Positions 45,852-56,399 of a DNA stretch of 64,000 bases are shown one piece after another. This stretch comes from Albugo candida. Lineage: Eukaryota > Oomycota > Peronosporomycetes > Albuginales > Albuginaceae. The notes under the pieces are model-generated. The model searched no databases, had not been told where the DNA came from, and saw nothing but the letters and a program-made list of their open reading frames with translations. The stretch is taken from contig CAJNAR010000177.1 in NCBI GenBank assembly GCA_905220665.1, positions 310,001-374,000 of the forward strand, written 5' to 3'. Within the stretch, counting starts at the first letter, position 1; each line of letters begins with the position of its first letter. Position numbers and translations under genes: made by a program.

Positions 45852-46548
45852 ATTCTCCCAACAGTCTGCCTTTTATTTCCCCTTTTGCTAGATTGATAAC
45901 ATTTTGCTTCGGTTTTGTAATTCTTCTGTAGCGTCGAATCTTTCCGACTTCTTCATTGATTTTGCTTTTAGAGCAATTTCTCCTGTCTTTTTTCACCAAT
46001 AGTGCATACTCCCGATGAAGCATTTCTTTTGCTTCAAAAATATCCATTGCAAGGACATTTTCGATAATTTAATAATGGGATCGTACTCGTAATAGAGACT
46101 ACCAAGCAATATTGCTAATTGCTCATCCATATTAATCACATCCCCACAAGCTTGCATCGAAAGGCATAATTCATCAAATTTTTATAAAATGTTCCATAAT
46201 GTTCCGACCCTATTCCATTCTGAAGTCATGAAGTCTTCGCCGGTTCCGTACTCTGTTGTGTTTACTATTTCGAAGATAAATATTCTTTAGCATATCCCAT
46301 TACTGAGAGGTTGTACAAGTGCCTCTGATCATTGCCTGGAGACTCGGGCTGATTGACATTATAATGATTACAAAGTCTTTAAGGTCGTTGAGCTTCCAGA
46401 TTGCTGAAGCTGCAGGATCTTCGCTGAGTGACTCCGACTTGTCAATATGATGCAGAAAACCCTTCTTCATCAGCTTCATACGCGCGTTGAACTCTCATCT
46501 AAAGTAATTATCCTCACCAAGGAGTTCATCGACCGCGTTTTGAGTATT
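45811..46548 (-). pseudogene. copia gag (broken)
   Basis: The minus strand reads AVDELLGEDNYFR, EFNARMKLMKKGFLHHI, DPAASAIWKLNDLKDFVI and NIYLRNSKHNRVR, a copia Gag, with several stops. It ends near 45,830 without a zinc knuckle. Confidence 0.7.
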
Positions 46549-46561
46549 TGGGCTACTAACC

Positions 46562-46632
46562 TTCTGCGCACTTGGAAGAAATTTGGAAAGTAAGATATAT
46601 TAAATGTAGGAGGTCCTTAGTTCACTTTACTA
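46562..46632 (-). repeat. 5' LTR of copia element 2, truncated
   Basis: Inner end of the 5' LTR, followed on the minus strand by GGTTAGTAGCCC, which resembles the post-LTR sequence of copia element 1. Only 71 bases remain on this side of the transposon. The right flank of the transposon (49,430 on) does not continue the LTR. Confidence 0.65.
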
Positions 46633-47031
46633 TAGTGCACGACACCTATAACCGACACCCCCATATTTTTGCGGCCAAATTTCCAAAAATCTATCTCATG
46701 CAGAGTATACTTCTAACGTGGCAAAAACCTCTTTTGTGAACCAATCACGTGAGAAATACCTGTTTTGTGAACCAATCGGAATCCGAAATTAATATGTAAC
46801 GCGAAACAATAGGGTGGACACCTATGTAGATATATTGAGACTACATACAGCAGATACATAACCAACACCATCAAACATTCTAAACAGCAAAAAACATTCG
46901 CTAGGCAACATGATACAACTATCAAAGCGCAAAAAACACCTGCAGAATGACAGAAACGCAAAAAAAATCATTAGAGTTCACCACCATTTTCACAGGATCC
47001 TGACAGTGGAAACAATATAGATCGTAGTGAC

Positions 47032-49039
47032 ATGAAGAAAGAAATTTTTGGAGAGGAACCAACAAGTGACAAGGAAGAAGAGCAAACTGAAGGTGCAGTT
47101 GAACAGTTGGAGTCGGCGATGTCACCAGCTCTTATTGCTCCAGTACCAACCACCAACCGCCCATTTCGTTATGGTGGTGATTCAGCACGGACACGCTGAC
47201 TTCGCAAACAGAATCAACGCAAGGCAGTAGAAGGTTCACGAAAGCTGACCAGCTATTTCATGCGCCAAGAGCCTGTGATAGCAGGAGTTTCTGCTGACGA
47301 AGATTCCGAAACTGACGATTTTAAAGATAGCCTGTGGGAAGAGGGGAGCCTTGACAGTGCAATAGAAGAATTGGCAAAGATTGTCAAGATTGTCAAAATT
47401 GACAAAGCAAAGAAGCTGAATGGGGCAGAGCAGCTACGCGTGCAAGCTTTGAATTTTACAAAAATGGGAGAAGTCGCACGAGCGCAAGCGACTTTGTCAC
47501 CACATCCATAGGAAAGGGCCCATACTTCTCACGTGCTTTACGCACATGGGCACGTGCATTTCTAAAGGACCACAAGCTGCCAATGTCCCGACAAGGAAAA
47601 CACGCAAAGAGTGGGTCGTTTATGTGGGATGAGGACATTGTGGGGCAATTAAAGACCTATTTGCGCGAAAATAAATTCGCAGTTGACATCACCAACCTCA
47701 CAATTCACATTAATGATGTGATTCTCCCTTCCCTCGGTTATGCACCACCAACAACAATATCATCCCGAACTGCTATGCGATGGGTGAAAGAAATGAATCT
47801 TGGCTTTCGAATGGTCCGCAAAGGTCTCTACATTGATGGACATGAGCGTGCTGATGTTGCGGCATACCGACATGAGTTTCTTGCCCTAATTGAGGCATAT
47901 GACCATAGGTTTCTAGTTTTCTCCGGTGAAAATATGGAAGTTATGGCGTGGCCTGCAGACGGTGTGGAACCATTGATACTTGTTACGCACGATGAGAGCG
48001 TTTTTTCAGCAAATGATGGTCAAAGTAAACTCTGGCTACCGAAGGGAGAGCAGCCATTGCGAAAAAAAAGACAAGGACGTTCCCTTCACGTTAGCAAATT
48101 TTTAACTGATGTTTGCGGGCGCTTGGCGCTCGGTGAAGCAAAGCAGCTTGAGTATCCGGATGTGCCAAAAGAGTCCTGTGTTTACATGAAGCCTGGAAAG
48201 AATACGATGGCTGGTGGACAGCAGAGCATCTGCATGCACAAGTCCGTGACAAAGCTATTCCAATCTTCACTGCTCAATTTCCTGGTGCTCAAGCTTTATT
48301 TGGCTTCGACAATGCAACCAGTCATGCTGCTTTTGCTGGTGATGCACTTGTTGCAAAGAGAATGTACCTTGGCCCTGGTGGAAAACAACCAAAAATGAGG
48401 TATGATGCAAATAAATCATCCCCGTAGTTATTGTTATTCATCAATTAATCTGTGCTTTTCTCAAGGCCAACGACTTATGGAGACAATGTGCCTCAGAGCA
48501 TGGTTTATTCAGACGATTATGAGAATGAGGAACTACGTGGTAAACCAAAGGGAATCAAGGCTGTTTTAAGCGAACGTGGTCTTTGGCAACCTGGCTTATG
48601 TTTGGTTTGCTGAAGTGATGTCAGATGCTCCGATATTCTTTCTTGCTGCGCTCGCACTATCATGTCCCGACAGCCAGGTTTTGTGGCCCAGCGTGGATTA
48701 CTTGAGGAGGTGATTACAGCAGCTGGGCATAAAGTTATATCTTACCCCAAATTTCATTGCGAGTTGAACTACGTTGAGAACTTTTGGGGCGCCGCAAAGC
48801 AGTACACACGGAAGCACTGCAATTACTCCTGGGCTGGCTTGCAAGAAACTGTCCCCTCTGCCATGTCCTCAATCAGCTTTACAACAATTCGCCGATTTGC
48901 ATGCAAGACACAGCGGTACATGGATGTCTACCGTAAGATTCTCAGTGGAAAAGCTGCCGAATATGCAGTGAAGAAGTACCGTTCACACCGTCGCATTCCA
49001 GCCTCTGTTCTTATGAACGTTAATGCACTTCTAAACTAG
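47032..49039 (+). pseudogene. DDE transposase with spliceosomal intron, lightly broken
   Basis: Transposase of the Tc1/IS630-like group with long N-terminal region that is common in fungi and oomycetes. It runs from the ATG at 47032 through KLTSYFMRQE, FTKMGEVARA, then SIGKGPYFSRALRTWAR, SRQGKHAKSG, GLYIDGHERADV and catalytic VTHDES (Asp at 47991-47993), FGFDNATSH (Asp at 48308-48310) and ELNYVENFWG (Glu at 48776-48778), so the triad is kept. Breaks: TGA at 47197-47199 (probably from Trp), a frameshift near 47,490, a frameshift near 48,196, and TGA at 48611-48613. An intron at 48400-48465 joins PKM and RPTTYGDN. The element probably died recently. Confidence 0.85.
48400..48465 (+). other. Spliceosomal intron in transposase
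   Basis: 66 bases, GTATGATG at the 5' end and TTTTCTCAAG at the 3' end. Removal joins AAAATGAG to GCCAACG and restores the conserved GGKQPKMRPTTYGDN frame. Without splicing the frame stops within the intron. Confidence 0.7.
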
Positions 49040-49102
49040 ATTAGAGATATACACATAACCAACAAAGAAAATATGTAAGTCTATATCAGATTTCTAACAC
49101 AC

Positions 49103-49200
49103 TATCTATTTTCAAATGGTCCTTTCTAATTAGCTAAAACAATTATCTATTTTTAGGTGGTCCTTTCTAATTGGTTAAAAAAGTATCTATTTTTAGATGT
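49103..49200. repeat. 40-41-base subterminal repeats of the transposon
   Basis: TATCTATTTT starts at 49103, 49144 and 49184. The first two are each followed by TGGTCCTTTCTAATTRGYTAAA. Confidence 0.8.
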
Positions 49201-49429
49201 CCGGCCAAATTTCCAAAGCTCCATACATAACCACGAAAATTTGCCGAACTTCAAAGGCTTCTAACTTCATCAAAAATAAATTTTGCAAAAAATCCGACTC
49301 TATTGCCAGATAGCCACGGCAATGTACTTTTAAGGTATAGAGAGATATTTTTGTTTAAGTGGGTAATTAAGTGTCCCAAAATTCTTGCGCACCGAGTGGA
49401 GGTGCTGGTTATAGGTGTCGTGCACTGTA

Positions 49430-50309
49430 CTATTTTCTTTCCATGTCACATTGATTGATGTAAAATATCAAGTAAACCTTACGGGTGGGGAATAATTTGA
49501 CTACTCTGAATGCTTACGATCTAAGCTTTGAAGGAGGGGCTCGAATTTGTTTCTGCTTCTGCTGAAAGAAAATCATACCGGTGGTATCATTAAAGCTTCG
49601 CTTCTGACAGCACTTCGTCAAATGCTGTGCTAGATAGCTTGTACACTATTCAGTTCTCACAAAGAGCTAAGCTTAGGATGGCTTTTCTCTTCTCATGCAC
49701 TGAATTATATATACTAAGCATCTCCTTACGCTTATTATTCCTGACAATCGATCTCTCATGATTAACACGACTAGTACAGTTCGATTTGAGCAAACAAACT
49801 CATCCACATTGATCAATTGCACGTCTCTTATAACATCGTATACTATCTTGGGGAGTTCCAGACCAGTCTTCGCTACGTTAGATTGACTTGCGGCGGCGCC
49901 TAATTCAAGAGCTTGCACGTTAGCTTCTACGCTTCTCAATTATAATCAATCATTCATTACTGTTAGAGTCTTTCGCTTGGGTCATGAGCTTCCTATACGA
50001 ATTGCTGCTTCTGGTGAACTCTCGTGGACTCATATAAACCTGTATTGAACCTGGGAGATAGCCAACTCAATCTCTCTGCAGCGAGAAATTCTAGCAGTAT
50101 AATGATTCATTGTACAGAAATAGGAGCGAGTGCTTCCTCGCAAACGAGTCTATTTTCGAAGATCGGACAAGCGGCATAAAGCTAGTAAATAATGCATTGG
50201 AAAGGATGCGAATAAATCGTAAAATGCACATGTCCGACCCGAGTTCAAAAGCTTTGTGATTTTGGTTGGAGAACATTGAGGATGTAGATCAAAAAAGAGT
50301 AGATTTCTG
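49430..50309. other. No recognisable feature
   Basis: Right flank of the transposon. Nothing supported. Confidence 0.4.
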
Positions 50310-50561
50310 AGCTTCCATAGCAAGTCGGTTTCCATGCTTCTTGCATACACCACGAAGAAGAATGATGCCTGCTGGTTTATAAAAACTTACTGCACTAGAC
50401 ACTCGCGAACATTCATGTCTTTAGTACCCTTACTAGCTTCCATAGCAAGTCGGTTTCCATGCTTCTTGCATACACCACGAAGAAGAATGATGCCTGCTGG
50501 TTTATAAAAACTTACTGCACTAGACACTCGCGAACATTCATGTCTTTAGTACCCTTACTAG
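50310..50561. repeat. Perfect 125-base tandem duplication
   Basis: 50310-50434 is repeated without a change at 50435-50559. Unit starts AGCTTCCATAGCAAGTCGG and ends TACCCTTACT. The lack of any difference makes it a young event in an otherwise eroded region, or an assembly artefact. Confidence 0.95.
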
Positions 50562-51714
50562 ATTCTAATTCATAGGAGAGAGTAATATGATCGAATTCTG
50601 CACATAGCAAACTTGAATGTCATCGTCTCTACAGCTGAAAGGTATCATCGTCATCATCAACTAATATTTATAAACGATCGGACTTGGTCGCGATCATAAA
50701 ATCTTAGTCAACTGTCAATGTGAGATATGCTATTTGTTTGACGGCATGTATGGGACAATATACGGATTTTTCTGCAAAAGGCGAGCTTTCATCTGCTTAA
50801 TAGAATCTTTCTATTAACCATTGCAAAGTGCGGTCCAAAGTGAAGCACTCTATAGATATCTGCCAAGATGACTCATCGTCCCGATTGAAGGTTTGAAATT
50901 GGCAAAATCTCATCACATCTAGCATCAGGCGACTAGCTTCAAAAGTCCCTCTTAGGCTATTTTGGTCCAGGGTACCTTAAGTGGGCAATTTGCGGTATCC
51001 TATTGATGGTCGCGCTGATCAAATTGCGGCAAAAGCCCTTAGAATAGAAGTTTTACACTGCGGATGTCGTTGATCTCTGAAGTGCTTCTATTGCAGATGT
51101 GATTGTTCATTGAGTTCAACTCGGGTAATTATGGCACATCCGAAAGTCATGAATCTACTTGCATTCGGTTGAAGCTTTCATGAGAATTACTAAAGTGTCA
51201 CAGGGTGCGACCCAGTGGTCCAAGTTGATGTAGCACGTTAAGATATATTTCAAAAGAGAAGAGCCAAAAGAAGTACCACGTCGTGGCACATACACGATTC
51301 GGTAAGATCGGAAAGGTTCTTCAAGGTAGTGCCCAACTACCAGGAAAGCTGATCGTTCAAAACGGGTATCAAGGATACAAAACAAGTTAAGCACCATGAT
51401 GAGTGCTTCCAAATTTTTCGTGACATACTTTGAAGTCAAAAGAGAAAATATTATCATACGCCTGATAGCTACGTATGGAGCAACTGGTCATCTCTCTGTT
51501 GTACGAGAGTTCTTGAAATTGTATGCGATACCAAGATGAATTTCACTAGGGAATTCAATCAGTGACACACATGATATTCACTTTTAATGCATGTCCCTGT
51601 GGCTCGAACTTTACACGACCGAGTATTTCATAATTTATTTTCTCGATCCACACACGCAACCAAACACTTAAGGTCCGTTTCAGCTCGTAAAAAGAACATC
51701 ATCATCAGGATGAT
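50562..51714. other. No recognisable feature
   Basis: Short frames only. Ends at the start of duplication copy B. Confidence 0.4.
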
Positions 51715-53373
51715 TTCAATATTACCTAAATCTATTCGAAAGCTCAGTATCCTTTGTTATGATGAATTTCGAACACAAGCGTTCACGAGGTTACATGCGC
51801 CTTTCCAGTAAGTTAATAGAAGTGAGTTCTTGTCCAAGATGCAGCGATTCCAGGTCCCTCTGGATATGTGATGGGATTAATTTGAGGTTTTACGAAGTGC
51901 ACTGGAATCGAACAGGCTAGCTTAAGTATTTCAGTTATAATTGCACTGAGAAAGCATTGTTACATGGTGCAAAATGGATTGGAATCATGCAATTGAACTC
52001 AATCATTCTCGAGCATCTAATTCTGAAGCGATTTGCATTCAGTACGCTATTCAATCGGTTGCAAATTTTATTGTTCTGACATAATGTATCTCTTTTTTAC
52101 AAAATGTTTATTACCTCAGTATGCACTTCGATGGTCCACAAACGTTCTCCAATATATTGATAACATCAGATGGAACAAGAACCTGTGCAGCATTGCTCAG
52201 CATTATACGTCAACGTCGGATTTACTCTCAAGTCTAGGGAACAGGTTGTGATAGCATGGTACAATTGTGTCTCATTTTTATGATATCTCAGTGTATTAGC
52301 GTAACGGAACCCATGCGTCCGACAAGGATCTGGTTCTTCTTCGAAGTTAGTCTTGATATCCTGATAACGCTGTCTGAAGTCACTTGTTACTATATAGCTT
52401 CGAGCTTGCGGTCGATTTAGGTATGCTTTTATACCACGACCTTCTCGCTTCGTTGAGCATTGATATTTGATCTAAAAGGCACTGATGATTCGTGCGCTTT
52501 CTCTGTTATACGATAGAACCAAGGCTCAATCTTCATACAAGAATGACACGCATCATTAGACACGAACGAGTCAGCCTTTGTTTTTGAGCATTTCATGTAA
52601 ATTCTTCACTTTTCTATATATCTCCATCAGAATTTCTTAATTTGGAAAAAAATGCTCATTCCGTTACTGCGCGGTTGCAATAGGCGCGTATGTTGATGTT
52701 GCTGAAGCGAACAGAAATGATAATAAGATTGATATCAACGTCCAGCAGCTCACTATTGTCATGCTACACTTGGCTCCGATTCCCAAGACTTGCAAGGTTG
52801 ATTAAAATGTATCGTATGCACTTCATCTACTCAAGCCGCTCTACGATTCACCGCGATCAAGCAACTTTCATTCGGCTATCGTCATATTTGAATTTGAGCT
52901 GTTGTACGCGAAACGAGGCCGATACTTGTACAACGCTATCAGTTGCCCCAAACTTCTTCGGAATTAATTTCGGCCAGTGTAATCACAAGTACGGAAAGTG
53001 TGTAGAAACGATTGATAAGTGGTACGCCATGTTAATGAAAAGCACAATAGGTAACATTTTTTCTAGCGCTTTTATTGTATTCTTCCTGTCATGAGATGAG
53101 TCAAATTACCCAAATACGGTAATATTTTATCATTTCTAGTAAACGTATACGGTAATGGATGTAAATTGGCTACAAAGTAATGCAAGCAGTCTGCAGTCCA
53201 GCGTCAAGCTCATGTCTACAATTGAGATTTTTATTACTCGACTACAAAGTTGCTGCACACGGAATACCATATCATAATATGAGTGAAGGTAGAATTCTTG
53301 ACGAAAAGAAAAATCAAATCTCATCTATTCGGATGTTTTAATGATTTATTGAACTGGATGATTCAAAAATTGA

Positions 53374-54189
53374 TCAGGTTCGCTGATGAAGAATGTACAT
53401 GTGTTGGTCTACAAACTTGATAGGGTGAGTATTGGCAAGTGCAGCGCCAATGACCCAAGCATCGCTGCGACTACGGCGAACGGCAATGAAGCAACAGTTG
53501 TTGTTTGCCCGCACAAAATAATTCGGCTTTGAAAGTGTGAATGCTTCATTACCAACATGATCGCTGAACTTTAATGTCGGAAGCTCCAAGTTGGTAATTT
53601 CATCACAGTCAGTTGATAGACCAGTTATCTTAGGCATTGCTTGCATTAATTGATCAAATGCCGGACTTGGGAACTGGCTGATAGCATTTTGTAAGTCAAA
53701 AAACACGACTCCTTTGTTGGTACCGGCTTTGACACCGCCATATTCGACAATATACGAATTTCCAAGGTGTTGTAGCACACTAGTTTTCGTCTCAACTGGT
53801 ACATTGTTTTTTTTGAAATCCTCCATGTTAGGTTCTGGAGCAATGGACATTGTTATCGCATTCTATATTTCGTCATTCCAAGTGATAGTGACAGCTAAAT
53901 TTGTTTCGTCATCCAAAACACCCATAATTAGCTCTTCGCCGAACAACTCCCACTTGATCTTTTCCGGTACACTATCCACCAAGTGTGCTATGACTCTTTT
54001 TGCTTCATTCTCAGTAATTTTGGGCGGTGTGGCTTTCTCAGAATCGCTGGATGTTGTTTCAATTCGCGGTACCATTACATTCATCCTCGAAGCGTTGTCG
54101 ATTAAAGTGTCAATCCAGAGAGGGATCCTAAACGCATCCGAGTATTGGGATACCAAAAAAAGCCAAACGAGTTTTTTTGCAGCGAGCAT
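53374..54189 (-). pseudogene. Secreted pseudo-aspartic-protease B2, one nonsense codon
   Basis: A 272-codon frame from the ATG at 54189 (MLAAKKLVWLFLVSQYSDAF, signal-peptide-like) with one in-frame TAG at 53863-53865 (codon 109) and no frameshift. Pepsin C-lobe order is clear: KWELFGEELIMGVLDDE (the GGELhLGGhD strand), TITWND, YIVEYGGVKAG, VVFFDLQNAISQFP with Asp165 in the place of DTG, CDEITNLELPTLKF from Cys195, EAFTLSKPNYFV, CCFIAV and AWVIGAALANTHPIKFVD (Trp245) matching WILGDhFLxxYYTVFD. The Thr and Gly of DTG are lost, so it would be inactive even if read through. As seen, translation stops after 108 residues. No N-lobe is encoded upstream. Confidence 0.8.
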
Positions 54190-54199
54190 TGTTGTAGAT

Positions 54200-54218
54200 G
54201 GTAAATTGGAAAATGAGT
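54200..54218 (-). promoter_or_regulatory. Oomycete-type initiator upstream of B2
   Basis: ACTCATTTTCCAATTTACC on the minus strand, 11-29 bases before the ATG. From CTCATT on it is an exact fit to CTCATTYYNCAWTTT, the best copy in the window. Confidence 0.7.
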
Positions 54219-55059
54219 TCCAACTCCATCGGCTCCGCTACACCACGCAATGCAAAAGTGGTACAGCAGCAGCATATCAGATAATCGGAGAACTTTAATG
54301 AGTGAATGTATTTAAAACAATATGCAAGGACTAGGTACAAGCGATATAAGAGACGGCCTTTTGTAGCAAAGTTGTGCGATTATATGGTTGCGCAGTCAAT
54401 TTCAGCGTAAACATTTGATATCGAATTCCGAATCGAGCTTCAGATGTACCTTTAAGATTTGATTGGTATGATGTGTTACAGGTTTTGCAAAAGAGTGGAG
54501 CGTAGGCGTTGAGGTGAGTAAAACAGCTTAAACAAGAAATGATACATTCCGAGTTTGTACTATAATATGCAAAAGCAATAATACACATCCGTGAATATGA
54601 TAAATTAAATCTAGTGAAATCGAACGTGATCTTTTCTTCTATTTGTTTTGCACCAGCAAGTACGCTAGAATGATTTGGATTACCTACTTAACATAGTACA
54701 CTCCCTGCGTTGATACAATCGTCATTTTCATATCACCATATGAGATACTCTGTCATAAAACGGTACTAATTTATACATAACATAAAACACTGTCGTATTT
54801 TAAATGTTACTTTTAACCCAGCTTATAGTCCATTTGAAACGAACTACAGATTGCCCAATCTACGAGTCTTGAGCTACTACCTCCCCTAATACAACAGCTA
54901 GGCGAGTGCTTTCACTGCAGCTGGAAACAGATCGCTACATATCACAGTTCATATGTGTCAAAAGAGTAAAAATTTATTGAAAATAGGAATGCACATCCAC
55001 CGATATGTACGTTCTCGTATTCGTCCGAGCCAATCGCTTAAGCCATCACTGATGCAGCT

Positions 55060-56399
55060 TTGCCCACTATTGAAGGCAAGTGTGAGAAATCGGACGTCAT
55101 GGTAGAAACGAGCATGACAAACTCGAACGCACTACCGAAAGGAGCAGTTCAAGGCGAGAGAAATGTTTCGACTGAGTCAAGAGTGCTTTTTTTTTGACAG
55201 AAAACGAGAAGCTTTCAGGGAGTGTATTACCGTCCTCATTGAAAGAAATGTGACCAAACTTTTCAAGTCGGAATCGGATACCCCGCAGAATGTAAAAGAG
55301 GACGGGAATCTAGAATCAGACAGCTTTAATATTGAAAAGAAAGACATGAGTAATGGAACAAGAAACACTGACGGAGGCAATGCTAAGAGAGAAGAAGACG
55401 AGAAAACAAAATAGTTAATTGTCTGATCAGGCAACCACTGGAAAATTCGCATGCAATAAGACGTTTTACAAAGCGTGGAATCTCATGCGACTTCGTTGTG
55501 GAGGAGATGAGTCCAACGTGATAAGAGAAGTGCAACGTAAACATTGTGGGGTGTGTACTGGCAAGCAAATTAACTTACAAAGATCGGGCACTCGAGTACC
55601 AAAGTATGTTTATCGACTTGCAAGATCCCAGCTTGTATACTCAATCGTTGGAGCTATACAGTCAGCAATGGACTCGAATACCCCTAAGTTCGATCACTTC
55701 CACAATACGCCAAGAAAACGTGTCAAAACAAATATCATACCGTCCTAAATGAACCATAATCCAGAACTCAAATTTCTCCAGCTTCAACACATGCAATTAT
55801 AACATCACCAAGCAATGCACATGTCATTTAAACAATTCTCTCCACGACAAAGAATCGTTATCTTTGCAGGAAAACTTTCTGAGCCTCCTCAAGACAACAG
55901 TTTTGAGAACTGGAAACTTTGAGCAGATGAACTAGAGAAAACCACAATGACTAAAGCTGAAATCGCATCTGTCAAAGTAGGTCAAACAGCCTAAGTGATT
56001 TCTGCGGCACTCAGTGGAGCCATGGCCGTTGTGACCGGCGTCCTAACAACAACGCCAACAACGCTTGCGACAAACGTGACTGCAGAGGCCGGTGTCGGGC
56101 TTACTATTGCACCAATGGATCTGTCACAGTTTACTGTCATGATCGTCAACTCGATTTGCCAGCTCGTCCTCGCTTTGAGAGACGATGTCATTACCACTTT
56201 CATGTTTCTTCCTATGGAGAAGTATAACGTGCTTCGAATGATGGTCATGGACGCTGATTGTCAGAATCAGATCGCTTTTTTCCGATCAGAGTCCGATACA
56301 GGTGTCGTGTGTGCCACGAAAGGCATGGAACGGTACGCGCTCGTTATTGGCATACGAGTGGATATGCTGTTTATGTTACTTTGTGTGAAAACCCTGTGA
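55060..56399 (+). pseudogene. Unknown gene H, copy B (decayed)
   Basis: Counterpart of 25,190-26,470. Pieces: TNSNALPKGAVQ, ERNVS, SDTPQNVKEDGNLESDSF, KFACNKTFYKAWNLMR, ARSQLVY, LEKTTMTKAEIASVKV. After a stop, a 134-codon frame (55,995-56,399; first ATG at 56,022) begins GAMAVVTGVLTTTPTTLATN and continues through DLSQFTVMIVNSICQLVLA. This Thr/Ala/Gly-rich hydrophobic part could be a membrane or surface segment, but no family is recognised. Stops differ from those of copy A. Confidence 0.45.

Larger units (their letters stand above)
43439..46632 (-). mobile_element. Ty1/copia element 2, internally deleted
   Basis: Minus-strand copia element with 3' LTR, RNase H, reverse transcriptase, the C-terminal part of integrase, gag, and the inner part of the 5' LTR. 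About 3.1 kb remains between the LTR edges. The zinc knuckle, protease and integrase core are missing: gag passes almost directly to the integrase C-terminus near 45,830. The 5' LTR is interrupted at a TA by the DNA transposon at 46,633-49,427. Confidence 0.85.
46633..49427 (+). mobile_element. Tc1/IS630-like DNA transposon
   Basis: A 2.8 kb element flanked by TA on both sides (46631-46632 and 49428-49429), as expected for the superfamily. The terminal inverted repeats share AGTGCACGACACCTATAACC (left from 46634, right as complement ending at 49426); the outermost base is T on the left and C on the right. A direct subterminal motif CGGCCAAATTTCCAAA lies at 46672-46687 and 49202-49217. It contains one transposase gene. 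Confidence 0.9.

Noticed and set aside
50310..50561. CRISPR-like array.
   Set aside because: Two long identical adjacent units without spacers, in a eukaryotic context.
23882..53865. An alternative genetic code reading TGA or TAG as sense, suggested by single stops in B1 and B2.
   Set aside because: The stops differ (TGA, TAG), fall at non-equivalent sites, and do not align with one amino acid. A1, A2 and A3 are open under the standard code, and TE genes show ordinary decay.
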